From Lingula anatina (lineage: Eukaryota; Brachiopoda; Lingulata; Lingulida; Lingulidae), in NCBI RefSeq assembly GCF_001039355.2, contig NW_019775069.1, forward strand, positions 193,381 through 257,380: a DNA stretch of 64,000 nt, given 5' to 3'. Positions 12,341 through 24,475 of this stretch are shown here, in pieces. A program made the position numbers and the translations under genes. The notes beneath the pieces were generated by a model, which saw only the letters and a list, made by a program, of their open reading frames with translations, searched no databases and was not told the DNA's origin. The stretch's first letter is position 1, and every line of letters starts with the position of its first letter.

Positions 12341-12839
12341 CATTTACCTGTGTCTTTACAATTGTATGGACACTTAATTAACCACTATGGAAATCACAGT
12401 AGAACATTAGGTTTGAGAAGGTGCATGTTCATGTTCTACATTTGAATGAATAATAAATAATAAAGATCTTCACGTATTGCTTTTCTCTGCCATAAGTCAT
12501 GTAAGATATGGTTTCCGAAATAGGCAATGTTCAAAACGTTATACAGACATGTCAAACGTTTTAATAGTTTTTCCCATAACCATTGCGATATGGAAGAGAG
12601 GGGGCTAGGTTGGCGCTATATTATATTATAAAATATTGTTTATTAAAATTGGAAATATAACCAGATTCATTCACATAATGATCTGTACGATAAGAATATC
12701 GCAAATGAATAAATGAATATAGTAAAATTACTAATAAATAAATGAAATGGATAAGCATATGTATGTTAAACTGAACTAATGAAAAATAGATTTAAGCAAC
12801 TGTGTGACATGTAAATACAAGGCATAATGGTATAATTTT

Positions 12840-13664
12840 TTAATAATCTTTCGGGGAGGCCTTTCTGCGAATTTGTCTTCGTGTCACCTTGCAATGACAG
12901 TATTTCTTTATGCGACTGTCCTCTGTACAGCAACAGTTGTTGTCATAGAGACTGAGCCGTATAACTGGTGTCATAACAGTGTATTGGCTCTCTGCGGAGT
13001 CAGAAGCCATGGCCCTCGTCTCACGCACAGACGCTTCAAATATCCCACTCCCTGGTATCGTCTTAATAACCACAATGTATGTAACAGAAAACCTGCTGTC
13101 AGAGGTTACGGCTATGTAGGTTATATCTGAAATACGTAAAACGTCACACCCTGATGTCGCATTGACGAGAACTCCATTTATTTGGGCCAACAGTGCGTTT
13201 GCAATGAAGCGTGCTTTCTCCGAATTAATATCCAGAAAAGTTGTGTCGAGCGGTGTACATAAAGTACAGGTATCTTCTGGTATACCTGCTGAGGCACACG
13301 TCCTCCTGCTGGGGAGATTTCGGAACAAACTGATTCCTTTCGCAAGTCCTACTCTACGGTTCTTGCCATTGGTGATTTCTTCGGTATAAGTTGGTATATC
13401 AGAGTGAAGGATATCGACTAACGTGGCGTGGATATCGTATGGAGTGACCAGTCGATCTGCGTTCGAGTTTACAGTTGCTGATATGTGTGGATACTGCTTC
13501 CTGAGCCATTTGGGCAGAACCATTATCAGCAGAGGATTACTGGCTTCTAGGCGGCCAATAGGTGTGGAGCGGAGCCTGCCAAACCTTGAAGAAGTAAAGC
13601 ATAAGGGAAATATAAAGGCGCAATAAGTTATTACGAGATTTTAAAGGTTGTCTATGAGAGAGAG

Positions 13665-13704
<40 letters not shown>

Positions 13705-14968
13705 ATGGAGGGGAGAGTTCTACGCACCTTGCACCATGGTCACTCATAAAAAGTATTATGGTATTGTTTAAATACCCTCTTTCGTTGTGTTCTTTCAGAA
13801 AGTTTCTGTAATCAACGTCTGCTAACTGGATAGGGCTGTCAACATCATGAGTTAATTCATTAAGAAAATAAAGTCCAAAATATGGATGACGTTGGTAATT
13901 TTTAATGTAATATCCGAGATAGTGAAGTGCAATTCGATGTATAGGTTCATCGCCCAGGCAGAAAGTCTGTGAGTCCCAATACAAGGAAGAATTCTCCATT
14001 GCCACCCAGAAGGGATGTGTGTAGAAGTCTGTAGGCGGCCGGATAGGCGCAGGATCTATATAGGTGAAGGTGGCGTATACTTTGTCCTCCAAGTAAAACG
14101 TTTTATAGCCTTTCTCTGCGAAGCGATTCCATATAAACGGGGTATCAGTACTGGCCTCAGAATGAGGCAATCCAGTCAGAAGCGGGAAAAAATTCGGCAG
14201 AGAATTTTCACCAACTGTATGGTACCCGGGAAATATGGTCCCGTTCATTGCTTTTTTTAAGTATTCTGTTGTTTTTGGAAGATAACGAACGGCACCAGAC
14301 ATCGACACTCCGTCGTTGATCACAATTAACACATTCAGCCTTGGTTGTCTTCCCGTTGTTTCAGAGTATTTTTTGAAAATATGCTCATCTCTTTTTACCA
14401 TATGGAGATGAAAATTTTCATAGACTTTGTAGCCGGATTTGTTCATGCAGGAAACATACACAAAATCTTCTTGAAGTTTTACTCTATTTGCTAGAGGTAA
14501 ATCAATCCTTTTACTAAAAACAAATGCCTCATCCTCTTTGTAAGGTTTTGTCGGGTGTCGTATGTATTGATAATAACAGTGTATGTTATCGGTTACTCTG
14601 GAATAGTTTTTGATGATAAGCGTCAAGTACCCATCTCTGTCAATTTTACTTTCAGCCACTGATGTCTGTCGTCTACATTTGAGCGGTGGAAAATGAGCAA
14701 TATATGGCAGAGCGGAAGAATGGAACGGATCTAGTCTGTTCACTGTCGTATTTGTGCATGTAATTGACCGTGTATCGTGGATATGAACGTTGAATTTGAT
14801 TTGTTGTCGTCTCATCGTGATAAACTGGTACATTGTAAGGTGGGATGATCGCTGTAAGTAATCTGTGTACATGTAACGTAGCCATGTCATAACAGACAAC
14901 AGTTGATATAGTCCCAGAAGACATACGCCCGTGGCGACCACCGTCAACGTCATCGAGCTGATTTTCAT
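12840..14968 (-). CDS. DUF229 family protein, copy 3 (intact)
   Basis: Exon 1 14968-13728 and exon 2 13584-12840 give 661 residues with no break. The ATG at 14968 directly follows a TTTCAG acceptor, so an untranslated upstream exon is expected. Residues 8-25 form a hydrophobic signal-anchor, with a lumenal domain after it carrying several N-glycosylation motifs. The DUF229 core starts at NVLIVINDGVSMSG; metal-site residues are visible in FMSDHGARF and in TPYDIHATLVDIL. Canonical family members have Asp-Ser/Thr where this one has Asp-Gly, so the usual nucleophile seems absent and the protein may be non-catalytic; this is an inference from remembered motifs. The C-terminus is Cys-rich (NNCCCTED, YCHCK) then basic. 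It lies inverted to copies 1 and 2, and is the only undamaged copy in this window. Confidence 0.85.
13657..13704. repeat. (GA)n microsatellite in DUF229 copy 3 intron
   Basis: GA run on the plus strand (CT on the gene strand), interrupted once, close behind the exon 1 donor at 13727. Same relative place as the CT/CA runs in copies 1 and 2. Confidence 0.95.
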
Positions 14969-15292
14969 CTGAAATATATCATAACATATCTTATGAAAGA
15001 ATAGTCAATTTTAAATTATCTTTATATACTTATATAAAATTTCAAGAATACCTAAACGTTGCCTCTGTTTAAACCCAATCAACTGTCTGGAAACGAAATT
15101 TCTTATTAATTAAGAGTGGGTATAAATTGACCTTGTTACGGCCAGTGCATATCTCCATGGTTTGTGTGGCCAGTGAGTAAAATTGTGGTTGCAAAAGTCA
15201 CGTTATCCTTATTTGGGCGTCCAAACCACAAGATATTAAGCTAGCTGTTAATCAATTCAATTCAGCTCATTCGCCTACCTACACCTGCATAT

Positions 15293-15610
15293 TCAGGCCT
15301 ACCCAACTACCAGACGCGGCACCTACGGATAAAGAATAAACCGGTATATCAGACCACACTACCCGTTTTCAAGGTGTGTGTCAGATCGCATTACGGAGTA
15401 TCATACCCCATCACAAATTTTGTTAGCCTACCTGTCATCCGGGTATCGCTTAGGATTATCGCTATCACATCGTGCGCCAGGCAAAATGGGTGAAGTGGCT
15501 GATACTCCGTAATGCGATCTGACACACACCTTGAAAACGGGTAGTGTGGTCTGATAAACCGGTTTATTCAGGATCCGTAGGTGCCGCGTCTGGTAGTTGG
15601 GTAGGCCTGA
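15293..15610. mobile_element. Foldback/MITE-like inverted repeat 1
   Basis: Arms of about 105 bases (15293-15402 and 15500-15610) are near-perfect reverse complements around a central piece of about 97 bases. The ends read TCAGGCC and GGCCTGA. There is no coding potential. This is the shape of a non-autonomous inverted-repeat element; target duplication was not clear. Confidence 0.8.
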
Positions 15611-15619
15611 TATTTTATG

Positions 15620-15793
15620 GCCGCATTCAGAACAGCGGACTAACTAGTCCACGGGTCAAATATGGCTGACCCACTTGAATATATCCCCAAGGGGAATCTG
15701 TTCAGTGTCTATTAGCAGATTAGACGGGAAGCTTTTTAGTCCGTCGCCATATTTGCCACGCGGACTAGTTAGTCCGCTGTCCTGAATGCAGCC
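15620..15793. mobile_element. Foldback/MITE-like inverted repeat 2
   Basis: Arms 15620-15666 and 15747-15793 are near-perfect inverted copies (inner ends ATATGGC/GCCATAT; both contain GCGGACTAACTAGTCC or its complement). It lies directly beside element 1 and shares no obvious sequence with it. Confidence 0.8.
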
Positions 15794-16327
15794 TATGTAG
15801 ACCAAAGAATTACAGAAAACACTGAAAACTATAAAACATTGAATACTAGAACACTGAAGGACCATTCAGAATGCGTTATGTTGACATAGCAATTGCACAC
15901 AACCTCCAAGGGGACTCTCGCTGAATACAATCACGTTAGGAGACAAAACACACCTCTTAATTCCAACGTACTCGTATAATGATCAGCTTTTCCGTATTCT
16001 ACTCAACTTCAGGAGCAGGCGTGTTTAAATATCAGTCTCTTTAAGCGAGTCACCCCGTGGAGTTAGTGCGCATTAGCTCGGTCGACTAAATTCACTGAGA
16101 ACGGCTCAATGGATTTTTATTTTCTCAACGGTTTTCGATAGGGTACGCCTTGGTCAAAATGCAAAGAAAAAAAATCTGGCGAGGATTCATTTTGTGCTAT
16201 GTAAAGGTCTAACCCGCACTGTTTACCATAAACAACTGCTCACACGGCTCATTAGTATGGATTTATTTGAATAAATTATAACGTTCTCTAAACATTTTAT
16301 GACAAGTTATCGTGATATACATATATG

Positions 16328-16878
16328 TACAGGGTGGTCCATAAAAAAATGACCTATTTTACTTTCATCTCAATTTTGATATAGGCCTACGTGTTATTAT
16401 ATTGTTCTATAAGGATGACCATTTTATCCTTCCAAATTCTGCAGAAATTGGAAGGCTTTAAGGTAGTCTAATTTAAATAATTGATAATGTGCTCTATCCA
16501 TGCTCCTCGTTGCTGAATAACGGCTGCCACATGAACACTGAAATTGGCAGTGACTCTTGCAATCATATCAGCCGAACTGTTCCTTACTTCTCCTAGTCTG
16601 TTGGTCTTCAAAGAGTTTGTGGATTGTAAACATAGATTCTTTCCTTAAGGTATTCCCCAAAGGGAGAAATCTGGGGGGGTTGAGATCTGGCGAGAAGGGT
16701 GGCCAAGGAAAGTCCGTTGGAAGTGAGATGATGACGTCTGAAATTTGACTGCCTTAAAGGTTTCCAATTTCTGCAGAATTTGCAAGGATTAAATGGAACA
16801 ATTCGGTGAAAAAATATCTATATTATATAAAAACTGAGATGGAAGTAAAGTAGGTTGTTTTTTATGGACCACCCTGTA
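16328..16878 (-). mobile_element. Degenerate Tc1/mariner-like transposon
   Basis: Inverted ends start TACAGGGTGGTCCATAAAA and match over about 50 bases. They are bounded by TA, the target used by the Tc1/mariner superfamily. On the minus strand around 16730-16640 a broken frame reads PWPPFSPDLNPP and then a Leu-Gly/Lys-Glu segment, the conserved block around the last catalytic Asp of DDE/D transposases (SPDLNPxD). Most of the transposase is missing and the frame is broken, so it is inactive. A second fragment of the same end lies at 42279-42333. Confidence 0.75.
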
Positions 16879-19589
16879 TATTGGACCCTCGTTTAGTAAG
16901 TAAGTAGATAACAGAACCCATATTTGTGATTGCAGTATATGCATTTATGGGTATCAGTATTGCTCAATGAGCTTATCCATCTATTTGACAACACCATAAA
17001 AATTTTCTGAAGTACTGTACGTTTCCTATAGATGGGAAACGAATAAAAAAAAACCTGCTCCCACATAATCTGCGGTCATATTTACCCTACTTCTAGCATT
17101 ATGTATGCCAATGGACCTTTGAGTTATAATAATCCATTTTTATCATCATTTTCAAAAGTCTACAAAGAGTAGACCTTTTCCAGACCCCCCCCCCATCCTT
17201 TTTAGAGAGTAGGCCTACAATGTGGAAATGTTTAAAATGGTGACCTTCGACAGCAATCTGGATCATCATTTTTATTATTTTCCAAAGGCGTTCCAAGAGC
17301 ATTACCCCCCCCCCCCCCCCTTAGAGTACGGTTTGTAGACTTGTGACAGTCATAAAACTAGATAACCCCGTAATGGGGCTTTAGTAAAATGCTGCTGCTA
17401 GTTCAAATCAATTCCCAAGCAGACACTCAATATTCCCAAAGACATTATTTACCAGTGGTTGTTTAATCGACCAGACTAGTAGAAACTCACTTTAGTCACT
17501 TTGCACGAGCTCGTGACACAGTTTAAAGGCGACAAACAAACACAGTTTCATTTGTCTGTCACAGCTATGGAAAAATGAGCCAAAATGTTACTTCGCCAGC
17601 CTATACTTCATCAGCTGACCAGCCAGATTTCATCGGGGAGGTAGATTAGCTAGCACACGGTCACTTTTTGAAAGATGGAACTGTTTTCGTGTATAAAATC
17701 ACATAGGGAATGACACACTTCAACATTTAAGTACAATGATTAAAAAAACAATGAAACGTGGAAAAGCGTCGTGGAATTCCATTTTGAAACTGATAACATT
17801 TGTGTATTCAGCTTTGTGCGTACATTGTATATGTACAAAATCAAAGGTCCTATTACCATTAATAAGTCCGTTTCTTTATAGAGTCTCGGACTTCAACGCA
17901 CAAGCCATTAAATAATCTAGATTTAGACAGACCAAAGCAGACAAACCTTTGTTTTATCTCTACTCCAGGTCCAGAACAACAAGCCACATGTACCAGGTAT
18001 GTATTTAAGCTTGTCCACTATCACCGAAGACTCACGGTACTCCAGTCAACCCATGTGAATCTTTGCTCTGCACAACACAATAGACTTCCTGTATAACACA
18101 ATTGGCTATTTTTGTCCATATATATAATCTACTTTATACAGGTAGACGTTATGCCCACAGTATGTTTACACTGTGGCTATTACGTAATTGCTTGGACTTG
18201 GTCTAGGTAATTTCACATCTGGGTCGTACAATCAATAATTAGGTTTAAGGGAGTATGGATGTCAAGTTACTCTGAAAATCTGTTGAAAACTCAAAGTTTG
18301 AAAGTCAGCTAGAAACGGGTATATAAATCTTTATTTTTGTTTACGGTTTTGGATTGGGAATACCTTGCTGATAAACAAAAATATGCTGAATATCCAGCAA
18401 ATGTGGTTATTGTTTAAAAAGGTCTAACGCGCATCGTGTGCTTTTAGTATTAATAATTACCTTTCTCGTGCTCAAAAAGAGTGGGAAAACATCATATGCT
18501 GGACTCAAACTGCCAACTTATATGCTCGCAATTTAGATATAAAATCGTCATTTTTGTTAATTTGTCATTTTTGGTAAAAAGGAACGTGTTGACCTAAATT
18601 TTATTGCTCATATTAATGATATATGTTTGAGGCTACTCCAAAATCTAAATTAGTGATTTCTCCATATAACATTAATACAAAAAGTTTAATTCTGAACAAA
18701 TAAAAGAGACAAACACACTTTCAACGTCTTTATAAACTGTTGCTACTCTAAAATAATATTTCTATTTTGTCGAGTCACTATTGTGTAATGATAAAACTGT
18801 CAAACAGTTTACAACTGGATTCTTTTCAGGTCTAACAAAACAATATTTCGTATTTTCGGGTATTTTAAAAATTCTAATTCATGCTAAACATCAAGTGGTC
18901 ATTTGAATCTTTAATGTACAATACTACAAACAGCGCCACTGTCCAAAAACATCTACGATTAACTTCAAAGTGTGAATTGAGTACACATTCAAAGGTACAG
19001 TAAACGGGATGGTTCGGAAATTAGGGACGCCAAGTTTTGTAACTGGAGACCACGCATACTCAGATGTGCCGTTTGAAATATTATCATTTTGTAAAAGACA
19101 AAGTTCATGGTGTCGTGTCACTCTGCATCTACATTTTACATTTGAAATTCTAAATATTTCAAATGTGGTTTATCATATCTTCCTTGATGTTTTACTTTGT
19201 AATTGTCCGTCGTCTTTTTGCAAAAACCAAATGCGTTTAGTTTTGAGAAATATGATTATTATTATCGTAATAATTGATGTTGATATAATCATTTCAATTA
19301 CAAGATTTCATATTGGTGTAACCCATCAAGCAGCGAGGAGAGACTTCTCGCTATTTCAGAGGTGAATGAATCAATAATTTTAATATAAGAACAAGCTCAT
19401 TTCATAAACTATTCTTTACAACAGACTGGCAGCCATAACAAAATTTCACAGAGGTTTCTATTCCCTGCAACATTTTAGGCAATTATTGACCTTTGTTGCA
19501 AATGGAATAACGTCCACGTTTCTTCCGTGTTATCTTTGTAGTAACTGTCATTTTACATCACTTTTGAATCCCAGACACACTGGCCTGTT

Positions 19590-22500
19590 TTAGATTGGGT
19601 TCTGGTCCCTGTAGTGTTTTTGCATGTTTGCTTTCATGCCTAGCTTGAGGTGGTGCCGCTGCCGCAATTTCTGCACGTACTGGATATCACGTGCTCTCTG
19701 CACAGATGCCTGACCTGGAAAAATAAATAAATAAATGAATAAAAATGCTAAAATAAAAATAAGTAAAACAAAACAGTATACACTGTAATAACATAAAATA
19801 TTTCATTATTTTGTTGAACTTATCTAAATTGAAACTACAAGGCTGGGACATACAGATATGGCTTACAAGCTAATTAAAGACAATTTCCCAACCAGTATGA
19901 AAATTGATCTTGCTGTACCCCCCTCCCTGTAAATGTGTGAACCTGCCATTGGCTACAGCTTCAAACTATACATGGGCTAATACATGTACCCAATGGAAAA
20001 TGCTATACATACAACTTCAACAAACTTCTGACATTAAAGCCACTGATGAAACAAAGCTCCCCCCCCCCCCCACCTGCAGCAGCGTCTTCCAATCTTACCT
20101 GTCATTCCTGTCCAAGCTAGAGCCTTGTAATGTGCTGTCACCTTGGCTACCAGGGATCTGTTCTGTGACCTGACTGGGGGGAGGTTCTGCTTGTAATACT
20201 TCATCAAAGACCTGTGCCCAATTACAGAGCCTGGAAATAAACATGACATAAACTCATCCTGACCATAAATTCCTCTGGCTGAAAGCTAGACACTGGGCTA
20301 ATACATGTACCCAATGGAAAATGCTCACTAGGTAGCAGCACCAGGGAGGGCATTATTGACAAGATGATGAAACCACTTATGTAAGGCAACGCTTTCCAAT
20401 GATTTAAACTTCATGACAACAGAGGGGATTTCAAACAGAGATTAACTTTCAACAGAACAGGGAAGGGCTACAGCACTTGAAACTTGAAGGTAAAAGTTCG
20501 AAGTCCAGGTCAAGGTCACACTCACCAGATGGCAGCACCAGTTGATATCCCTCCTCCAGCAGCAGTTCAGGTTGGATGCCCTCAGACTGTTCCTCGTCAT
20601 TCTGTTGGTCCCCATCACCCCCCTCCTGGTAGTCTGGGTAGCTGCTCCTGTGTAAAACAAAACAAAGGAGCTCCACTTTAACAAAGACCAAATGTCCAGT
20701 CTATTCCTAAACATATTTTGGCTACTACAGGGACTGCCTTTGTGAAAAAGTTGGATAATATGTCATGGAGTCCAGGGGGGCCAGCTAGGCCAATGATATT
20801 TCTGGCTCCCAAAGAGGGAAAAATTTCATCCCTGCTGGGGCAGCATGGTGAAAAACATTTTTCATATGGAGTTTTCTGTACCATTTTCAGTTTGAGAGAT
20901 TGACAATATAATGGCCTGCCTATTGCGCGAGTCACCTTAAATTAGCTGCACTCAAAATGATCAGTTTATCAGATTAATTTGGGCTGTGTAAGAGAGAGTA
21001 AAACTCCATAAAGTGAAATTACATAAACACATGTATTCTCCAGTCAAACTGGTACAGTACAGACAACACATTTAATTCATATAACTGGAAAGGGAAGTAA
21101 ATTTGATTTATTAAAGAAAGTAAATTGGTAAAATCATCCAACAACCAGTAGATTAGACCCCCCCCACACCACAAAAATAGTCATTTAAAATGCCATATGA
21201 GCTAATCTACCTTAAATATTAATAGTGACTTACCACAAACTTGCCAATACCAATTTCTTACCTGTTATTATATATCTGCATATTCCAAAATACAATATAC
21301 ATGCTCCAATTTCTTACCTGTAATCATAGAAATCTGCATACTCCAACATGGCGTCTCCGTCAGAGGTGAGCATACAGTGCCCTTTGTCCACCATATGTTG
21401 CTGGACTGACTTCTTGGTGTGAAATGACCGTCCCTTCTCATTACACCACAAACACACATGTCCCATGGCAACTTTTTCTCCTATGAAAACATATGGAACA
21501 CTCAAGTCAAATACTCTAAACCAAAACATTTTGATTATAAATACATATTAAAATATGTTCTGGATATGATTAAAATTTACAGCTACAAAATGAGTGCAAG
21601 ACCTTAATATAGCAAACATTTATTTTTTCAGGAAATTACAATATTTCCCCCTTGATTATCATCTCCAGGTTATTGTCGGGGCAAAAAATGGATTCGACAC
21701 TTTGAAACTTTTCATACCCACAAAAATATATGGCTTTCCTAGCAAATAAAAGTTTCACCTTCACGTTAAGCCAAAGTAAACAGTTCACAGAAATACCCAA
21801 ACAAAAATATCTACATTCTTCTTTAAATTTCCACAAGAGAATTATTTCACATAAAAAAACTAAAGTTCAAAATACCTAGATACGTGACAAGGCCCTCCAA
21901 GTCCACTACGTACTCTGCGTCAGGGATGAAGAAGCCGTGTTTGACACTCATGTGCTCAATATTCTTCTCCAGCGAGGAGAGAATCTTTGAACAGAACAGA
22001 CATTCCTCCAGGGCCATCTCCTCCTCATCATCATCCCACTCCTCATCTGATACCAGTTCTAGGGTGAGGATCAAACGTTTTAGTACTCTTTACTGAACAA
22101 AGTCTGATTAAATTTTTTTGCTAGAGAATTTCATCTACTGTGTCAATTACACAAGCAAATATTGCAATTAAACTTGTTTTAAAATGCACATTGTTTTCCG
22201 TTTTTTATAAATGAAGATAAATACAACTGGTTTTACATTGTTGCAAAACACCAATTCACACTTTATCAATTTACTAAATCAAGCTTTGTGACATCGATCA
22301 AACCCTTCATCTTTGTCCATATTTATAAATGGGAATTTACAGAAACTGATTTCAATATATGAAGTTAATTGTAACCACTCTAAATAATTATTTCTTTTCA
22401 GCTTTTGGAATCATTAACAGCTGACTGTTCCTCAATCATTAATAAACAGGATTTTGTTAACTCTAAACTACCAGATCACCCCCTACCTTCCTCCACCTCC

Positions 22501-23285
22501 TCCTCCACCTCAATGTCTGCCCCTCCGGTCATCCTTGAACCCGTGGCGGACAAGCGCTCCTTGAGAGCTTCATTTGCAGGCTGCTTATGGGACATCTTCT
22601 CATTTTCATCTAAAACATGCAGTCCCTTCACTTTGTTTTTCTCATTTCTTTTTTGGACTTCAGCCTGCGCACGCCTGGCTTGTTTGGCCTCAATTTCTTT
22701 GTGTTTTTTGGACTGGTTGTGGTTCTGTAGGGCATTCTCTGTGGCAAAGTGTTTGCTGCATAGGGAACAGTAACCTGAGGTGTCCTTGCCTTGCTCTGCT
22801 ACCTACAGCATGGGATGCAGTCAAGACATGTATGTTATACATAGGCAAAAGCACCGAGAACCTATAGGAGATATCCTTTTAAAGCTTTGATCAAGTCCTT
22901 TTTTTCTGTTTCTTTTATTATTCTTATTATATAATTTACTTATTCATTCACTGCATTTTGTTTATTTCGTTTTATCATTTTATCTATATAATTATTATTA
23001 AGTCAAGTATGTATTTTCTTTTACTTTCTTATTTATCTGTAGCATTTCATTTATTCATATTTTTATTTATTTATTTATTTATTTATTTGTTTATTTATTT
23101 TTGTGGGCACTAACCTGAGCTCTCTGCACCAGAACTTTTTGCTGGAAGCTCTCTGCTGTAACAGGCGGGAGCTCGGCCACTTTACGCTTCAAGTTATAGC
23201 GATGCCAGTCTGTCTTGTAATGAGCTCTTTGAACATCAGTATCAGCAAACGCCACACGGCAGGTTATACAAGTAAACAGTGACAT
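19590..23285 (-). CDS. ZNF622: Zinc finger protein 622 / REI1 homologue (60S maturation factor)
   Basis: Seven exons: 23285-23115, 22802-22487, 22058-21876, 21480-21318, 20647-20526, 20230-20099, 19714-19590; 403 residues in continuous phase. The ATG at 23285 gives MSLFTCITCRVAF, matching the family's N-terminus. C2H2 fingers lie at residues about 5-30 (CITC...HYKTDWH) and 69-92 (CSLC...HNQSKKH); a third and fourth lie around ECLFCSK...H and HVCLWCNEKG...H. The acidic stretch between pairs and the C-terminal SVIGHRSLMKYYKQ block are typical. In yeast and human the family acts in the cytoplasm on late pre-60S particles (release/recycling of the Arx1/EBP1-type export factor). It is divergent with RPL37A, 527 bases apart. 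Exon 4 has a duplicated 3' end downstream (21262-21296). Confidence 0.95.
19973..20004. repeat. 32-base direct repeat, copy 1 (mate 20294-20325)
   Basis: Identical 32 bases, beginning TGGGCTAATACATG, occur on both sides of ZNF622 exon 6. The second copy is followed at once by sequence resembling the exon 5 donor region. Confidence 0.9.
21256..21300 (-). repeat. Decoy copy of the ZNF622 exon 4 end and donor
   Basis: The 35-45 bases at the 3' end of exon 4 plus its GTAAGA donor recur 56 bases further into the intron (donor at 21256-21261), with a few substitutions. Confidence 0.75.
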
Positions 23286-23812
23286 GCTGGGCAGTGGTGT
23301 CACTTGGGCCCCCGAGTTGTTCAAACTGTTAAGTGAAACTGGAAAGTATTATTTTAAGAATCAGGTATATTTAATCTTGTCTGCCATCTGCATACTGTTA
23401 CTCAATCTGTTAAATCTGTATAAAAGGTATCAAATGAAAGTCAAAGTTTTAATTTTCCACTTACCATCAACAACTTACGCTAAATGCTATCACGTACGAG
23501 ATAATAAACTTCAGAAATGAGTAAAGCTTTTCATGCGAAGTAATGACAATAACTAGACGAGTACCGCGATGGTCTCAGATAAATATAAATCTTAACGGTG
23601 GTTGAGTGACAAAATAAACGTAGTAGGAAACAATGTGTTCACCCGTAACGTCCTCTTCACTCTCCTGTGTACCTGAAAACTTTTTTGATAGTTTTATAAC
23701 ACACCACACGGGCACTTGCGACAGATTTCCTTTTCATGTGCAATAAATCCCACAATGCAGTCCTCGAACATGCGCATTGCAACTTCCTTTCTGCCATTGC
23801 TCCGCATTGAAA
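23286..23812. promoter_or_regulatory. Divergent promoter of ZNF622 and RPL37A
   Basis: The two start codons face away from each other 527 bases apart. On the RPL37A side, TCCCACAATGC (23748-23758) fits the core of a ZNF143/Staf site, CATGCGCATTGC (23769-23780) resembles an NRF-1 half site, and a pyrimidine tract CTTCCTTTCTGCC (23783-23795) lies about 18 bases before the ATG, as expected for a 5' terminal oligopyrimidine start of ribosomal-protein mRNAs. No TATA box is evident at the usual distance. The same sites recur in the second copy near 26590-26645. Factor binding is inferred from motif shape only. Confidence 0.65.
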
Positions 23813-24440
23813 ATGGTCAGTATTTTGAAGGTCATGTTAAATCCCCCGTAATCACCTCAATTTTACGTTTCATGGAGTCAACATTTAGCTAACTTTTTCC
23901 CAAAAGAATAATGGGCATTGTGTAGAAAACGATGTACCACAGTATGCTTTCGTTTTTTGAATACTAAGCCGTTTTATGGTAGGGGCTAAATGTGTACATT
24001 TAGAATATCACAGCCCAGCTCCAAGACCGTAGTACCCCGTTGCAGTTTTGGCGTTTATGCTGTGTAGATAAACCACTGGTCTCGCTATGTCATTACACTT
24101 GCTCTGGTGTGGTGATACGTATTCCAGTGACATTTTCTTTTAAAAGTGTAACTGACTAGCCTCGGTGCATAAAACTTTTTTAACAAGGTCGTTTCATATA
24201 ATCCGTCTTTCGCCAGTATTTGAAGTTTTGTGAAACAAAAGTTGTATGTCATTTAGTAAATGCGTGAGTTTAATTTTGTCTACACTCCACTTGTTTGTTT
24301 TGCAGGCTAAACGCACCCGCAAGGTGGGAATAGTAGGAAAGTATGGCACACGTTATGGTGCCTCCCTCAGGAAACTGGTGAAGAAGATGGAAGTGTCCCA
24401 GCACTCCAAATACACATGCCAGTTCTGTGGCAAGGTAAGG

Positions 24441-24475
<35 letters not shown>

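Larger units (their letters stand above)
14969..19589. other. Gene-free region with DNA-element remnants
   Basis: No supported gene. The region holds the presumed 5' flank of DUF229 copy 3, two foldback elements (15293-15793), a Tc1/mariner-like remnant (16328-16878), C-runs near 17187 and 17305, and otherwise AT-rich DNA. An open frame at 19009-19365 has no recognisable domain and ends in low-complexity Ile codons; it was not accepted. Confidence 0.6.

Noticed and set aside
19009-19365. 118-codon plus-strand frame
   Set aside because: No domain, Ile-rich low-complexity tail, no splice partners recognised.
23286-23324. Upstream extension of the ZNF622 start
   Set aside because: The longer frame begins at a non-ATG codon; the ATG at 23285 gives the conserved family N-terminus.
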